A stretch of DNA of 64,000 nucleotides from Candidatus Nitrospira nitrificans (GTDB taxonomy: Bacteria; Nitrospirota; Nitrospiria; Nitrospirales; Nitrospiraceae): the NCBI RefSeq assembly GCF_001458775.1, contig NZ_CZPZ01000012.1:403696-467695 (forward strand). Reading direction: 5' to 3'. How positions within the stretch are numbered: position 1 is the first letter of the stretch; every line of letters starts with the position of its first letter. Made by a program: the position numbers and the translations under genes. The notes beneath the pieces are model-generated. The model was not told the DNA's origin. It did no database searches and was given only the letters and a program-made list of their open reading frames with translations. This document shows, one piece after another, positions 63,615 through 64,000 of this stretch.

Positions 63615-64000
63615 ATGAAGGTGATCGGGTATACCCATGCCCATTCGCTGGATCAATTCAATCTGCAACCCATGGAGTTGCCGGACCCGACACCCAGCGG
63701 TCGTGATTTATTAGTTGAGGTGAAGGCCGTCGGGTTGAATCCTATCGACTACAAGGTTCGAACCAGGCGATCCGGCTCCGACGGACAGCCTGTCATCTTG
63801 GGGTGGGACGCAGCAGGCATCGTGCTTGCCCATGGCACGGATGCAACGCGGTTCAAAGTTGGTGACGAAGTCTTCTACAGTGGGGATCTCAAGAGGGCCG
63901 GCTCCTACGCAACGTGGCAACTGGTGGATGAACGGCTGGTGGCCTTGAAACCGAACACCCTCTCCTTTACGGAAGCTGCGGCGCTTCCGCTGACCAGTTT
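63615..64000 (+). CDS. Zinc-type alcohol dehydrogenase / quinone reductase family (partial)
   Basis: The start of an MDR-superfamily oxidoreductase that runs off the window; 128 complete codons are seen. It reads MKVIGYTHAHSLDQFNLQ, then EVKAVGLNPIDYKVRTR, VILGWDAAGIVLAHG, FKVGDEVFYSGDL and FTEAAALPLTS, the N-terminal GroES-like domain of the ZADH/NADPH:quinone reductase group. The zinc-ligand cysteine is replaced as in the quinone reductases, so it is probably NADPH-dependent and without catalytic zinc. GGAGG six bases upstream sets the start. Confidence 0.85.
   Translation, partial: MKVIGYTHAHSLDQFNLQPMELPDPTPSGRDLLVEVKAVGLNPIDYKVRTRRSGSDGQPVILGWDAAGIVLAHGTDATRFKVGDEVFYSGDLKRAGSYATWQLVDERLVALKPNTLSFTEAAALPLTS

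Noticed and set aside
1..64000. CRISPR arrays, rRNA, tRNA, complete insertion sequences
   Set aside because: No regularly spaced identical repeats, tRNA-like cloverleaf, rRNA stretch or transposase was recognised. The nuo repeats are degenerate and irregular.
1..64000. Direct nitrification genes (nxr, amo, hao) to fix the organism
   Set aside because: None are present in the window, so the Nitrospira assignment stays an inference from gene content and repeats.

Overview
The window is about 60% G+C, densely coded, and looks like the chromosome of a Gram-negative, aerobic, copper-exposed bacterium. Gene content and order (a complete nuo operon with fused nuoCD, a CusCBA/CopA/multicopper-oxidase block, TonB functions, Slp lipoprotein, low-complexity intercistronic repeats) fit Nitrospirota, most likely Nitrospira. 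That assignment is inference: no 16S rRNA, nxr or amo gene is present.

Layout. (1) 1-14176, minus strand: complex I genes nuoA-B-CD-E-F-G-H-I-J-K-L and the start of nuoM, preceded by midA (14338-15534), homologue of a complex I assembly methyltransferase. Most gaps between these genes hold degenerate inverted repeats in two 'vocabularies' (TTAACG-like and TGACCAATGAC-like). One such repeat encloses a broken four-helix-bundle gene between nuoF and nuoE. (2) 16200-19872, minus: a Doc-type toxin with an AbrB/MazE-like antitoxin, then secA. (3) 20091-33461, plus: an envelope island of TlpA-type thioredoxins, an outer-membrane barrel, a beta-propeller lipoprotein, TonB, a BNR-repeat protein with a CxCC motif and a TonB-dependent receptor. 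It is interleaved with six small secreted proteins that share a His-rich stretch, a C-x-W-x-C motif and a C-terminal R-[AG]-P-P motif. A small regulator and a nucleotidyltransferase pair also lie here. (4) 34130-47620, minus: a tightly overlapping operon coding for a biuret hydrolase, a second isochorismatase-fold hydrolase, an allophanate-hydrolase C-terminal-like protein, a BMP-type ABC importer, carbamate kinase and AllG/AllF-like proteins, followed upstream by AllH-like DUF2877 and two duplicated GntR regulators. Palindromic GntR-type operators lie in its control regions. (5) 47715-61020: Slp lipoprotein, DsbA-like protein, then copper-handling genes (Cu+ ATPase with YHS and heavy-metal modules, CopA-like multicopper oxidase, CopB, a seventh small His-rich protein, CusC, CusB, CusA, YnfA). 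(6) 61158-64000: a DegP-type protease, small unknown genes and the start of a zinc-type alcohol dehydrogenase.

How the genes work together. Complex I plus MidA is the respiratory core. The copper block would export Cu+ from the cytoplasm, oxidise it in the periplasm and pump it outside. The TonB island probably takes up or manages a metal or metal-binding compound, with thioredoxins keeping the small C-x-W-x-C proteins reduced. The nitrogen operon would import a ureide such as biuret, release ammonia, and through a carbamoyl-phosphate/carbamate-kinase step may recover ATP. The two least explained systems are the small His-rich protein family and the biuret/carbamoyl-phosphate operon.
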